Origin: Amycolatopsis thailandensis
GTDB taxonomy: Bacteria; Actinomycetota; Actinomycetes; Mycobacteriales; Pseudonocardiaceae
Reading direction: 5' to 3'
NCBI RefSeq assembly: GCF_002234405.1
Contig: NZ_NMQT01000172.1
Location: 1-62,591 of the forward strand
Length of the DNA stretch: 62,591 nt
Shown here: one piece after another, positions 42,947 through 52,731 of the stretch
Numbering within the stretch: the stretch's first letter is position 1
Layout: each line of letters starts with the position of its first letter
Made by a program: the position numbers and the translations under genes
Notes under the pieces: generated by a model
Told to the model about the DNA's origin: nothing
Databases searched by the model: none
The model's input: only the letters and a program-made list of their open reading frames with translations

Positions 42947-43209
42947 CCGGCCACCGCCCCGGCGAGCGCGTCGGTGACGTCGCGGAGCGTCTTCATGGCG
43001 GCGACGTCCGGCTCGGTGAACGTCTCCAGCGCGACCCCGGTGTCGTCGCAGGCGGACATCAGGAACATCACCTTCTGCATCGAGGTCAGCCCGTAGCCCT
43101 CGGCGAGATCACGGTCCGGGTCGAAGTCCGCCGGGTCGACCGGCTTGCTCAGCACGCGGGACAGGTTGTCCCGCACCGCGTCGTCGATGGTGGACAGGTC
43201 AGCAGACAT
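42943..43209 (-). CDS. Stand-alone acyl/peptidyl carrier protein
   Basis: 88 aa carrier protein. The phosphopantetheine serine is Ser43 in GYGLTSMQKVMFLMSA. Overlaps the upstream adenylating enzyme by 11 bases and the acetyltransferase by four, so it is probably loaded by that enzyme. Confidence 0.82.
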   Translation of the reverse strand: MSADLSTIDDAVRDNLSRVLSKPVDPADFDPDRDLAEGYGLTSMQKVMFLMSACDDTGVALETFTEPDVAAMKTLRDVTDALAGAVAG

Positions 43210-44746
43210 GCACGCTCCCTTGATCGTCGTGGATCTCGTCGTGATAGCGGTCGGCGATACGCGACCGCAGTGGCTTGAACTGTGAGGTGAGCAGCCCGTT
43301 GGCGGAGCTGAACGGTTCGTCGGCGACGACCACCTTGCGGATCTGCTCGTCGGCGCCGAACGCCGCGTTGGTGCGGGCGAGCTGTTCGGCGATGGCCGCT
43401 TCGTCGGCGGGGAGCGAAGCCGGGGACACCACCGCCACCAGATAACTCTGGGCAGGGCAGAACAGCACGCATTCGGCGATGGCGGGACTGGTGCGCATAT
43501 GGTCTTCGACCGGGCGCACCACCACCTTCCGGCCGTTCTCGAGCACGATCACGTCGTCGGCCCGACCCTTGATGTAGAGGAAGCCGTCGTCGTCCACTTC
43601 CCCCAGATCACCGGTGCGAACCAGGTCCGGCTCGGGAAACACCCGTTCGGACGCGCCGGGTGGCGCGAACTCGTAGCGGTGGCACACCGGGAACCGGCTG
43701 CGGACGCTCACGACGCCGTCTTCGCCGATCAGGACTTCCTTGTGCGGGAGCACCTTGCCGACGCTTCCCCGGCGGTGCGCGCCGGGATGATTCTTGGTCA
43801 CGACGCAGGTCTCGTTGAGCCCGTATCCTTCGTAGATGGGCAGCCCCGCGTCGGTGAAGAACCGCAGGACGTCTTCGGCCGCCGGCGCGGAGCCGGTCCA
43901 CAGGTAGCGGACGCGGTCGCCGAACACCCGGCGGGCGCCGTGGGCCAGCGCCTCCGACGGCGGGGTCTCCGGGCCCGTCCTGGCGACCTGTCGCTCGATG
44001 AAGGCCTTGGCGGTGGCGAAGAACCCCGGCACCCCCATCACCACGGTGGGCGCGACCCGCCGCAGCGTCGGGAAGGCGGCCTCGTAGGTGCTCAGCGTGA
44101 CGTCGTGTCCGTAGCGGAACGCCGAGTAGACCCAGTACCGCTGCTGCAGGACCGCCAGCGGAAGGAAGACGAACAGATCGTCGTCGCCGCCGTGCTGGAA
44201 GATCTCCTGCACGGCGGCGATCCCGGCGTCGATGCTGCCGACCGACGCGGTCATGCCCTTGGGCTCGCCGGTGCTACCCGACGTGAGCTTCAGGGTCGTG
44301 ACGTCCTCCGGCCCGTAAAGCACCGGCTCGGGCGCGACGGCGTCATCGTCCGTGGCCAGGGCCCGGACGTCCGTCAGCGGCTGGATTCGGTCGCCGTCCC
44401 CGTCGGCGAAGAGCGCCGTCAGTCCGTACCGGACGGCCAGCGCGGGGTCGGCGTCGAATTTCGCCGGGTCGAACCCCACGGTCACCGCGCCGACGCGCAG
44501 GGCCGCGAGGTCCAGCAGGACCCACTCCAGGCAGTTGGGCGCGAGCACGCCGACCCGGTCGCCGCGCCGGACACCGAGGTCGACGAGGGCGTGGGCGACC
44601 CTGCCCGCCATCTCGTAGACCTCGCGCAGGTCGAACTCCTCGGTCTTGTCGAGCCTCGCGACCCGTAATCGGTGACCGGGCTCGGGTGGGGCCGCGATGA
44701 TGGCGTTCAGCAGCCCGTCCGGGATCCTCGTTCCGAGGGCGGTCAT
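43199..44746 (-). CDS. AMP-dependent acid ligase (ANL superfamily)
   Basis: 515 aa acid-activating enzyme. Seen are LKLTSGSTGEPKGM (A3), YEGYGLNETC (A5), RTGDLGEVDDDGFLYIKGRADDVI (A7-A8) and a C-terminal subdomain with SANGLLTSQFKPLR, where the usual PKT.SGK lysine is replaced by S.FK. Probably adenylates a starter acid for the adjacent ACP; the acid cannot be predicted. Its ATG overlaps the NRPS stop (TGATG). Confidence 0.82.
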   Translation of the reverse strand: MTALGTRIPDGLLNAIIAAPPEPGHRLRVARLDKTEEFDLREVYEMAGRVAHALVDLGVRRGDRVGVLAPNCLEWVLLDLAALRVGAVTVGFDPAKFDADPALAVRYGLTALFADGDGDRIQPLTDVRALATDDDAVAPEPVLYGPEDVTTLKLTSGSTGEPKGMTASVGSIDAGIAAVQEIFQHGGDDDLFVFLPLAVLQQRYWVYSAFRYGHDVTLSTYEAAFPTLRRVAPTVVMGVPGFFATAKAFIERQVARTGPETPPSEALAHGARRVFGDRVRYLWTGSAPAAEDVLRFFTDAGLPIYEGYGLNETCVVTKNHPGAHRRGSVGKVLPHKEVLIGEDGVVSVRSRFPVCHRYEFAPPGASERVFPEPDLVRTGDLGEVDDDGFLYIKGRADDVIVLENGRKVVVRPVEDHMRTSPAIAECVLFCPAQSYLVAVVSPASLPADEAAIAEQLARTNAAFGADEQIRKVVVADEPFSSANGLLTSQFKPLRSRIADRYHDEIHDDQGSVHVC

Positions 44747-47700
44747 CAGCGGACTCCCTTCTTCCTCGGCGCGGCCGCGATCATCGCGGCCATACGGCGC
44801 ACGGTGTCCAGTTCGGGCAACCGGTCCAAGGTGAAGCCGACGCCGAACCGTTTGCGGACACCGGCGAGGATCCGGGCCGCGACCAGCGAGTCACCGCCGA
44901 GGTCGAACAGGGTCGTGGTGGCGGCGGGAACGCCGGACTTGAGCACCTCCGCCCACAGGAGCGCGACGTCGTGCTCCAGTTCGGTGTCCGGTGGCACCTG
45001 GGCGGCGGCCGCCTGGCCGGGCTTGTGTTCCTGCAGCTTCGCGCGGTCGACCTTTCCGTTGCGGGTCAAGGGGAACGCGTCATGCCAATAGACCCCGGAC
45101 GGCACCATGTACTGCGGCAGCACCTCGCGCAGCCGCGCGCCGAGGTCGTGGGCGGTGGGCCGCTCGTCCCCGGCGGGCACGAGATGCGCGACAAGGCGGT
45201 CTCCCCGTCCGGCGGACTCGCGCGCCACCACGGCGCGGCGGACCTCGTCCAGTGCGACCAGCCGGGTCTCGACCTCGCCCGCCTCGATACGGTAGCCGTT
45301 GACCTTGATCTGGAAGTCCGTGCGGCCGAGGATCTCGATCTCGCCGGTGGGCAGCCAGCGGCCCAGGTCACCGGTGCGGTAGATCCGTTCGCCGCGGACG
45401 GGATCGTCGGCGAACCGCTCGGCGGTCCGCTCCTCGTCGTTCCAGTAGCCGCGCGCCAGGCCGGTGCCGGCCGCACAGATCTCCCCGGTGACCCAGTCCG
45501 GCAGATCACGGCCCGCCGCGTCGAGCACGTAGGCCCGGTTGTTGGCGTTGGGCCTGCCGTAGGGGATCGACTCCGAGCCGTCCTCGTGGGTGCCGACCGG
45601 ATGCGAGATGTTCCAGATGGTCGTCTCGGTCGGTCCGCCGAGCGAGACCACGTCCAGTCCGGGAAGCGTTGCCCGCAGCGCGGCCGGGAGCGCCGGGGGC
45701 AGCCGGTCGCCGCTCATCATGACCAGCCGCAGCGTCTTCAGCGCCTCGGCGCCGTCGGCCTCGGCTTGTTCGAGCAGCAGTCCGACGATGGCGGGTACCG
45801 AATTCCACACGGTCACCCCCGTCCGGCCGCACAATCGCAGCCAGTGCCCCGGATCGGCCGCTTGATCGGCGTCGGGCAGCACGACGGCCGCTCCTGCCGA
45901 CAGCGCGCCGAACACGTCGTAGACGGACAAGTCGAACGAAAACATGCTGATGCCGAAGAACCGGTCACCGGGACCGACGCCGAACCGTCTGTTGCAGTCG
46001 GCGACGACGTTGGCGACCGCGCCGTGGGTGACCATGACGCCCTTGGGCCTGCCGGTGGTGCCGGAGGTGTAGAGCACGTAGGCCATGTCGTCCGGATGGG
46101 CATCGGGCAAGGGCTCCACGGGCGGCACCGATTCGGCGGGACGGGTGAGGTCCAGGTTCAGCACGGCGCGCTCGTCATCGCTGTGGCCGGCGTTGGTGAG
46201 GACGAACCTGGTGCCGCCGTCGGCGAGCATGAGCGCACGTCGTTCCCCGGGCAGCCCGGCGTCGACCGGCAGGTACGCCCCGCCCGCGAGCACGACGGCG
46301 AGGATCCCGGCGACATGTTCGGGCCCGCGGGTCATCACCAGCCCGACAGGCTCGTCACGACGTACTCCTCGATCCCGCAGCCAGCGCGCCGCCCGCTGGA
46401 CATGGGCGAGCAGCTCGCGATAGCTGATCTCGGCCGTTCCGGTGATCACCGCGGGGGCGTCCGGGGTGGACTCAGCCTGCGCCAGGAAGCGTTGCGGTAG
46501 AACAGGGTCCGGGATTTCGGTCGCGGTCGCGTTGACTTCCGCGCGGCGGGCGCGCTGGGCTTCCGGGCGCAGGTCGAAGAGCCGGCGCGACCAGGCGTCG
46601 GGATCGAGCAGTTCACCGAGCAGCCGCCGGAACCCGTCGACGACAGCGTCGATCAGTCCTTCGGGGAACAGTTCGTCGACACTGTCGAACTGCACCACGA
46701 GCCCGCCGTGCTGCTCGTAAGGCGACACGTCCAGCCACACCTGCGGAGTCTGGCTCTCGGTGTACACCTCCGGGCCGAACAACTCCATCGCCGACCCGTC
46801 GGCGCCTTCGTAGCCGATGGCGCTGTTGAAGGTGTAGGGCATCCGGGCGTCCGCGCCGCCGTTCCTGGCCAGCTCGCGCAGGACGTCGATGCCGGAGAAA
46901 TGCCGGTTGTCCAGGGATTCGCGCAGCGAGGCCTGGATCGCGCGGGCCCGGTCGGCGAACGCCGCGCCGGGGTCCGGTTCCACCCGCACCAGCATGGTCT
47001 CGCCGAAGTTCCCCAGCGCGGTGTGGATCCGCGGGTGGATCGGCGGCCGGTTGGCCACGGTGGTGTTGAGCGTGAACCGATCCCCCGCGCCCCAGCAAGT
47101 CAGCACTTCGCTGTAGACGGCCAGCAGCAATCCGGACGGTGTCAACCCGTATCCGGCGGCCAGCTCCTTCAGTGAAGTCCATTGTGGACTGTCGAGGCGG
47201 GCGAACCGCGTGGTGAACCGGGCTTCGGTGATCGAAGACGGGCTGGTGCGCAGCGGCAGATCCGGATGCGGTGCGAGGTCGTCCAGGCGAGCCAGCCAGT
47301 AGTCACGAGACCGCTTCGCCGGTGCACGGCCGCGGGCTCGTTCCTGGGCGGAGACGAAGTCGGCGAACGCCGCTTCCTCCCCCGCCTCCGCGGGCTCGCC
47401 CAGGTACTCGGCGTGCCACTGCTGGAAGAACAGGAAGATGCTGATCGCGTCGAGGATCAGGCCGTCGTGGTCGACGTGCAGCAGCATCTCCTCGTCGGAG
47501 AGCAGGGTGACCGCGACGGCCAGCAACGGTGCCTCGTCGGCGGGCAGGCTGCGGTGGGCCCGCTCGGCACGCACCGATTCCCGGTGCTCGTCCTGCTCCT
47601 CGGCGGGTTTGCCGCGCAGGTCGTACCGGAGGATCCGGACGGGTGCGGAACGCTGCTCGATCTGGGTGCCGTCCTCGGTGAACCGGGTGCGCAGGATGCC

Positions 47701-48039
47701 GTGTCGTGCCACCACGGTGTTCAGCGCGCGTTCCAGCCCGTCGATGTCCCAGCAGCCCGAGATCTCGTGGTAGACGTGGCTGGCGGAGCCGATCTCCACC
47801 TGACGGTCACGGCCGATCAGGTAGCCGCGTTGCAACGCCGTCAGCGGCTCGCCGGGCGGGGTGTCCAGGTAGTCGACGAGGTCGGCCTTGTGCGCCTTGA
47901 CCTTCGCGACCAGATCGGCGTCCATCCGCTCACGCGGGCCCTGCAGTTTCAGGTCGGTTCCCGAGAGGCTCACGGTGAGCCCCCGCGAGCGCAGTTCCCG
48001 CACCACCTGGGCGGGGGTTTCCCGTTCGGTCGTCGTCAT
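44746..48039 (-). CDS. NRPS: docking-Cy-A(Cys-like)-T
   Basis: 1097 aa. TubC-type docking segment (7-58); heterocyclisation (Cy) domain about 65-500 with the diagnostic D....D..S motif (Asp192, Asp197, Ser200) instead of HHxxxDG; adenylation domain about 520-1010 with YTSGTTGRPKGV and RTGDLGRW; carrier domain with Ser1051 in LFDLGGDSLVAARIL. My reading of the A-domain pocket (FDLSVYD, VWNSVP, VMMSGD, SLGG, TIWN) is D-L-Y-N-M-S-L-I-W, one residue from the cysteine code. Cy plus Cys predicts a thiazoline ring. The module has no release domain, so the thioesterase or another protein must free the product. Confidence 0.9.
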   Translation of the reverse strand: MTTTERETPAQVVRELRSRGLTVSLSGTDLKLQGPRERMDADLVAKVKAHKADLVDYLDTPPGEPLTALQRGYLIGRDRQVEIGSASHVYHEISGCWDIDGLERALNTVVARHGILRTRFTEDGTQIEQRSAPVRILRYDLRGKPAEEQDEHRESVRAERAHRSLPADEAPLLAVAVTLLSDEEMLLHVDHDGLILDAISIFLFFQQWHAEYLGEPAEAGEEAAFADFVSAQERARGRAPAKRSRDYWLARLDDLAPHPDLPLRTSPSSITEARFTTRFARLDSPQWTSLKELAAGYGLTPSGLLLAVYSEVLTCWGAGDRFTLNTTVANRPPIHPRIHTALGNFGETMLVRVEPDPGAAFADRARAIQASLRESLDNRHFSGIDVLRELARNGGADARMPYTFNSAIGYEGADGSAMELFGPEVYTESQTPQVWLDVSPYEQHGGLVVQFDSVDELFPEGLIDAVVDGFRRLLGELLDPDAWSRRLFDLRPEAQRARRAEVNATATEIPDPVLPQRFLAQAESTPDAPAVITGTAEISYRELLAHVQRAARWLRDRGVRRDEPVGLVMTRGPEHVAGILAVVLAGGAYLPVDAGLPGERRALMLADGGTRFVLTNAGHSDDERAVLNLDLTRPAESVPPVEPLPDAHPDDMAYVLYTSGTTGRPKGVMVTHGAVANVVADCNRRFGVGPGDRFFGISMFSFDLSVYDVFGALSAGAAVVLPDADQAADPGHWLRLCGRTGVTVWNSVPAIVGLLLEQAEADGAEALKTLRLVMMSGDRLPPALPAALRATLPGLDVVSLGGPTETTIWNISHPVGTHEDGSESIPYGRPNANNRAYVLDAAGRDLPDWVTGEICAAGTGLARGYWNDEERTAERFADDPVRGERIYRTGDLGRWLPTGEIEILGRTDFQIKVNGYRIEAGEVETRLVALDEVRRAVVARESAGRGDRLVAHLVPAGDERPTAHDLGARLREVLPQYMVPSGVYWHDAFPLTRNGKVDRAKLQEHKPGQAAAAQVPPDTELEHDVALLWAEVLKSGVPAATTTLFDLGGDSLVAARILAGVRKRFGVGFTLDRLPELDTVRRMAAMIAAAPRKKGVR

Positions 48040-50309
48040 CGGCCCACCTCCGCGTGCTTGCGCACCACGTCTTCGGGGAGGTCCTTCACGAGGGTGTCGG
48101 CGAGCCCGGCGACGTCGCCGCCGTTGAGCAGTGTCTCCAGTGGAACGTCAGCGTCCAGCCGGTCGGTCAGCTGGTACTGCAGCGCGACGGCCTGCATGGA
48201 CTGCATGCCCAGCTCGGTCAGGGAAAGATGCGCCACCGGCTCGTCGGCGGGCAGCCTGAGCACCTCGCGGACCACCCCGGACAGCCAGGGCAGCAGCGGT
48301 GATTCGGCGGCGCTCTCGGGTTTCGCGCCGAAGAAGACACGACCGGCGAGGGTGACGGCGGTTCCCGCGGGCACCAGGTCCACGGTGTGCGGCCAGGTGC
48401 GGTCCGCGGGCAGCCCCAGTGCCTCCGCCAGGACACTCGCGAACCGCGGCATGACCGGCGTGCCGCAAGTGGCCAGCAGCCGGGCCGCGGCCAGTTCCAG
48501 CGCGAGGGCGGTACGCGCCTCGTCGGCCCAGTCCCCGACGTGCGCGGCGGCCGATTCCGCGGCCGCGAACGCGCGCGTGTCCTCGACCAGGCCCAGCAGT
48601 TCGGCGGCGGCGGAGTTCAAGGAGAACCCGTCGGCGCCCAGTGACCGGGTCAGCGCGGCGAGCCGCTCGGTGAGCCGGGCCAGGAACGCGGTGTGCTCCG
48701 GGGTCCAGACACCCGCGTCGGGAACCTTGCCGCCGTGATCGCGGACGATCCGCTCTCCCAGGCCCGCGAGCCAGCCCTGCCATCGGGTTTCGAGCGTGTC
48801 CCGGGTGAAGGCGTCGAACTCGTCGGGGTCGAAGTTGGTGCGCCTGCCCTCCGGGCGGGTCAGCGCCAGGTAGAGCCGGTACGCGTCCACGGTCTCCGGG
48901 CCGAGCACGTCACGGCCCCAGACCGCGTGGCGGCGGCTGGTGGAGAACTTGCTCTCCTGGAGCAGGTAGAACTCGTTGATGTGGTAGTCGATGTCGGGCG
49001 CCCACTCCGGATGCGCGGCCCGGTAAAGCGCCGGCACGACGATCGGATGGAAGAAACTCCCGTCGGCGCCGAGGAAGTGCACGATCTTCCAGTCCGCGTC
49101 CGGCTCGTCGGCCCGCCATTCCTCGCCGGTGTGTGCGCCGAGCGCGCCGACCCCGTGCAGGATGCTGTAGGCGTAGTCGATCCACGACCAGATCACCTGC
49201 CCGTCCACTGCCGACTCGGCGGGAGGCAGGCCCCAGCCGGCGGGATGGGTGAGCGGGACTTCGACCGGGCCACGCGACAGGACCCGGGCGGCCAGTTCCT
49301 TCACCGACGAAGGCACCCGGCCCTTGCGGTGGTGGTCACGCACGTGATCGGCCAGTTCGTGCAGGGAAAGCTGATAACGGCGCACGGTGCCGCGCCGGGG
49401 TGCGGCACCGGACTCCGCCGAGACCGGGTCCACCAGGTCGGCGACCGAGTTGGGTTCCTTGCAGCCCTCGCAGATGTTGCCGCCGGTGGTCTCCCCGCAC
49501 GACGGGCACTTGCCGCTGACGCCGGATTCGAAGAGGTACCTTCCCGATTCCGGGTCGAACAGCGCGTCGGCCTCGGCCAGCCGGACGGAGTCGGACGCGA
49601 TCAGCGTGCCGAAGAAACCCCGCAGGCCGTCCGGGTAGGTGTCGTCGGCGCTGGTCGCGGTGAATTGGTGGACCTCGATGTCCATGGCCGCGAGGGTCTC
49701 GCGGATCCGCCCGCTGTAGTGGGTCGCGGTGTCCAGGGCGGAGCGCCCTTCCTTGGCCCCGGCCGCCTCGACGTAGTTCTGGTAGTCGTCGCTGCCGCAG
49801 AGGTGCCAGGCCCGCACCCCGTTCATCCGCTGGAACCGGGTGTAGGCGTCCGCGGCGAAGAAGGGCCCGGCCAGATGTCCCAGATGCAGGTCGCCGTTGG
49901 GGGTGGGCGCGGACGAGAACACGAAGACCGGGCGCTCCCCGAAACGGCGGCGCACCGATCGGCCGGCGGCCGCGGTCGCACGGGCGGTGTCGCGCCAGAA
50001 GAACGACGCCAGCACGAGATCGGTTTCGCCGGTGTTGGTGACGTAGTGGGTTTCGAACGGGTCGAAGCGCACTACGGCCCCGGCCTCGATCTGGTGTTCG
50101 GCGCCATCGACGACGAGGTCGCCCCCGCCGGCGACCAGCACCCACACCTCGGTCTCGTCGTGTTGATGGGTCAGCGACCGTACGCCCGGGGCCACCCTGC
50201 CCCAGGACGCACCGACGCCCAGGTCACCGGCGGCGCCCGGATCCAGTGCGGCGACGTCGATGCCGAACGCGCGGCTCAGCCCTTCGCCGGTGAACGTACT
50301 GATGTCCAC
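48036..50309 (-). CDS. Cupin-methionyl-tRNA-synthetase-like-carrier protein, N-N bond enzyme candidate
   Basis: 757 aa. Residues 1-105 form a cupin with metal ligands His48, His50, Glu54 and His88. Residues about 120-610 resemble methionyl-tRNA synthetase: HLGH (142-145) in SSAPTPNGDLHLGHLAGP, a zinc knuckle with Cys268, Cys271, Cys280 and Cys283, and KFSTS (454-458). Cupin-MetRS proteins join an amino acid to N6-hydroxylysine to form a hydrazine in several actinomycete pathways (such as s56-p1). In addition, residues about 670-745 are a carrier domain with a candidate Ser704 (LTELGMQSMQAVALQYQL). I do not recall that fusion in described members. GTG 50309 has GGGAGG nine bases upstream. Confidence 0.82.
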   Translation of the reverse strand: MDISTFTGEGLSRAFGIDVAALDPGAAGDLGVGASWGRVAPGVRSLTHQHDETEVWVLVAGGGDLVVDGAEHQIEAGAVVRFDPFETHYVTNTGETDLVLASFFWRDTARATAAAGRSVRRRFGERPVFVFSSAPTPNGDLHLGHLAGPFFAADAYTRFQRMNGVRAWHLCGSDDYQNYVEAAGAKEGRSALDTATHYSGRIRETLAAMDIEVHQFTATSADDTYPDGLRGFFGTLIASDSVRLAEADALFDPESGRYLFESGVSGKCPSCGETTGGNICEGCKEPNSVADLVDPVSAESGAAPRRGTVRRYQLSLHELADHVRDHHRKGRVPSSVKELAARVLSRGPVEVPLTHPAGWGLPPAESAVDGQVIWSWIDYAYSILHGVGALGAHTGEEWRADEPDADWKIVHFLGADGSFFHPIVVPALYRAAHPEWAPDIDYHINEFYLLQESKFSTSRRHAVWGRDVLGPETVDAYRLYLALTRPEGRRTNFDPDEFDAFTRDTLETRWQGWLAGLGERIVRDHGGKVPDAGVWTPEHTAFLARLTERLAALTRSLGADGFSLNSAAAELLGLVEDTRAFAAAESAAAHVGDWADEARTALALELAAARLLATCGTPVMPRFASVLAEALGLPADRTWPHTVDLVPAGTAVTLAGRVFFGAKPESAAESPLLPWLSGVVREVLRLPADEPVAHLSLTELGMQSMQAVALQYQLTDRLDADVPLETLLNGGDVAGLADTLVKDLPEDVVRKHAEVGR

Positions 50310-50311
50310 GA

Positions 50312-51406
50312 TCAACTTCCTCCCGATTCGAGCAGGTCGGCGGCACGTGCGGCGATGGCGGGCGCGAGCCGGTAGCCGGAGCCGTTCGCCGCGCCGGCGA
50401 ACACGATCCGCCCGTTGCCGAGTGCGCGTACCAAGGGTTCGCCGGTGCCGCTGTAGGCGTCGCAGAAGACCCGGCCGGAGAGGCGGTCCACCGCCATCCC
50501 CGGGGCGTGACGCCGCAGGATCTCCCGGGCGTCGTCCAGGTGCCGCCCGGTCAGCCCGGCCGACGGCGTGTCCGGATCGACGTCCCATTCCGGACAGGTG
50601 TAGCTGAACAGCCAGTGGCCGCGCTCGGGCAACGGCAGCAGGAAGGCGTCCTCGCGTTCGAAGATCACCGCCGCGTCGGCCGGATCCGGCCGCCCGCCCA
50701 CGTGCAGCGCGACGATCTTCTTCACCCTGGCCGCCAAGGGAGCGACCAGGGATCGCCACGCGGGAGCTCCCAGCCACGGGCCGGGCGCGAGCACGACCCG
50801 TCCCGCGGTCAGTTCCTCCCCGGTGCCCAGCCGCAGCCCTACCCCGTCCGCGTCCTCGGACACCGCCTCGACCCGGACGGCCTCGCGGACCTCGATCTCG
50901 GTGCGCAGATCGGCGGTCACGGCACGGGTCACGGCGGTTACGTCGGCGTACTGGGCGCCCTGGACGGACCAGGCGATCGATCCCGCCGGCGGGCGCACCC
51001 CGTCCGGCAGGTCCTCGGCCGCGGTGAGGTCGGCTTCGGGCAGGTAGTCCGAGCGCAGGCGCGGCTCGTCGGCGACGGTGCCCACCACGCGCATGGCCAC
51101 GGGGCGGATGGGCAGATCGGGGCGGCCGCGGACCAGCTCGGTGTAGTAGCGCTGGCTGAAGCGAGCCATCTCGCGTACCGCCGGAGTGGCGCCACGCGGG
51201 GTGTGCAACCCCGCCGACCGCAGCGAGGCGCCCCCGCCGACCAGATCGCGGTCGATCAGCAGGACCGAGGCGTCCGGTCTCCGGCGGGCGACCTCGCGAG
51301 CGGTGAGGCAGCCGATGATGCCGCCGCCGAGCACGGCGATGTCCGCTCTGGCCGAGGCGCTCCGCGTCGGAGCGCCGAAGATTTCGGCCGTTGTCGCCGC
51401 TCTCAC
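50312..51406 (-). CDS. DAO-family FAD-dependent oxidoreductase
   Basis: 364 aa amino-acid-oxidase-type flavoprotein. FAD motif DIAVLGGGIIGCLTAREVARRRPDASVLLIDRD, then GGGASLRSAGLHTP, and the C-terminal GRIVFAGAANGSGYRLAPAIAARAADLLE. In known hydrazine pathways a DAO-type enzyme oxidatively splits the lysine-hydrazine conjugate, releasing the hydrazine acid and 2-aminoadipate 6-semialdehyde. The GTG overlaps the hydroxylase stop (GTGA), so the three core genes are translationally linked. Confidence 0.85.
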   Translation of the reverse strand: MRAATTAEIFGAPTRSASARADIAVLGGGIIGCLTAREVARRRPDASVLLIDRDLVGGGASLRSAGLHTPRGATPAVREMARFSQRYYTELVRGRPDLPIRPVAMRVVGTVADEPRLRSDYLPEADLTAAEDLPDGVRPPAGSIAWSVQGAQYADVTAVTRAVTADLRTEIEVREAVRVEAVSEDADGVGLRLGTGEELTAGRVVLAPGPWLGAPAWRSLVAPLAARVKKIVALHVGGRPDPADAAVIFEREDAFLLPLPERGHWLFSYTCPEWDVDPDTPSAGLTGRHLDDAREILRRHAPGMAVDRLSGRVFCDAYSGTGEPLVRALGNGRIVFAGAANGSGYRLAPAIAARAADLLESGGS

Positions 51407-52731
51407 GTCCGGTCCAGCAGTTCTGTGGTGTGTTTGCCCGCCCAGTCGATGAACGGTTCCAGTTGTTCGTTGGAGTGCACCCCGAGCAGCCGGTCCATGA
51501 TCCGCTGGCTGCGCCAGGCGACCAGGCTCAGGTTCGGGTCGGCCAGGCCGCGCTGGTCGCGGACCCCGTTCTGCAGGAACACGCAGCGATCGCGGGGACC
51601 GTCCCAGCGGATCGCGAAGTCCTTGTCCACGTTGTATTCCTCGCCTTCGCGGGCGAGCTTCGCCTCCAACGGCGACAGGAAGTCCGCCGTCGCGGGGCGA
51701 TAGCCGGTGGCCCAGACGACGAAGTCGGACTCGACGTGTTCGATCAGGCCGGGGTCGTCGTTTCCCGCGACGGTCAGATCCCACGCGTCGTGGCCGGCTC
51801 TCACGCCGGTGACGGTCCGGTTGGGCAAGAGGGCGAAGAGGTCGTCGGCGCCGTCGACGAAGCGCCGGGCGTAGCAACGCTGGTAGATCTCCCGCAGGGT
51901 CGACTCGGAAATCCCGTCGCTGGTCAGCACGTTCTGCGCGTTGAGCGCCACCCGGGCGGGCCGGTCGAGGTCGAAGAAGTAGTCGGAATAGCTGGGGACG
52001 AAGTACTCGTTCGTGAACGGCGTGTCGTCGATCGGGAAATAGTTGTGCCGACGTGAAATCCAGATGACGCGGCGGGGAAGTTGTTCGATCGGGCGGGAGA
52101 TCAGGTCGAGGAAGACTTCCGCGCCGGACTGCCCGCCACCGACCACCGCGACCCGCTTGCCCGCGAAGTCCCGATCGCGCGAAACGAAATCGCTCACGTG
52201 GAACTGCGATCCGCCCAATTTCCCGCGAGCCGGTTCGGGCACCCACGGCCGGGTGCCGATTCCCACCACGACGTTGTCCGCCGTGGCCGTCCGTTTGTTG
52301 GTACGCACGACGAAAGACGTCCCGTCGAAATCGACCTCTTGGACTTCCTCACCGAAGCGGACATTCGTGTTGGTCTTGCTCGCCCATTCGAGGTAGTTGC
52401 GGAACTCCTGTCGTGGCACTGCGTCGAACTGGGCGTTGATGAAGTGGTAGATCCTGCCCTGATCGTGCAGATAGGACAGGAATGAGAACCGGTTGGTCGG
52501 CTCGGACAACGTGACCAGGTCTTTCAGCAACGACACCTGCAGTGTCGCACCCGGTATCTGCTGTCCGTCGTGCCAGCCGAACCGTTCCTCCCTGTCGAGG
52601 AAGAGGTTGCTGACCTCGTTCTTGTCATGCAACAGCGCCGCCAAGCTCAGATTGGCGGGCCCGACGCCGACTCCGAGGCACCTGTAGTGGGCTGTCTCGT
52701 GCCGTCGCTGACGCGGCAACGGAGCGGTCAC
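51403..52731 (-). CDS. L-lysine/L-ornithine N-monooxygenase
   Basis: 442 aa class B flavin N-hydroxylase, first gene of the operon. Motifs: CLGVGVGPANLSLAALLHDK (FAD), FGWHDGQQIPGATLQVSLLKDLVTL (substrate pocket), VAVVGGGQSGAEVFLDL (NADPH) and the C-terminal ATGYRP. Makes N-hydroxy-ornithine or N6-hydroxylysine; the neighbouring cupin-MetRS protein favours lysine, which is inference. Two adjacent GTG codons (52734, 52731) follow GGAGAGG; 52731 has the better spacing. The longer reading frame upstream is not conserved. Confidence 0.88.
   Translation of the reverse strand: MTAPLPRQRRHETAHYRCLGVGVGPANLSLAALLHDKNEVSNLFLDREERFGWHDGQQIPGATLQVSLLKDLVTLSEPTNRFSFLSYLHDQGRIYHFINAQFDAVPRQEFRNYLEWASKTNTNVRFGEEVQEVDFDGTSFVVRTNKRTATADNVVVGIGTRPWVPEPARGKLGGSQFHVSDFVSRDRDFAGKRVAVVGGGQSGAEVFLDLISRPIEQLPRRVIWISRRHNYFPIDDTPFTNEYFVPSYSDYFFDLDRPARVALNAQNVLTSDGISESTLREIYQRCYARRFVDGADDLFALLPNRTVTGVRAGHDAWDLTVAGNDDPGLIEHVESDFVVWATGYRPATADFLSPLEAKLAREGEEYNVDKDFAIRWDGPRDRCVFLQNGVRDQRGLADPNLSLVAWRSQRIMDRLLGVHSNEQLEPFIDWAGKHTTELLDRT

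Noticed and set aside
48693..50375. 560-codon plus-strand frame
   Set aside because: Antisense of the cupin-MetRS-like gene.
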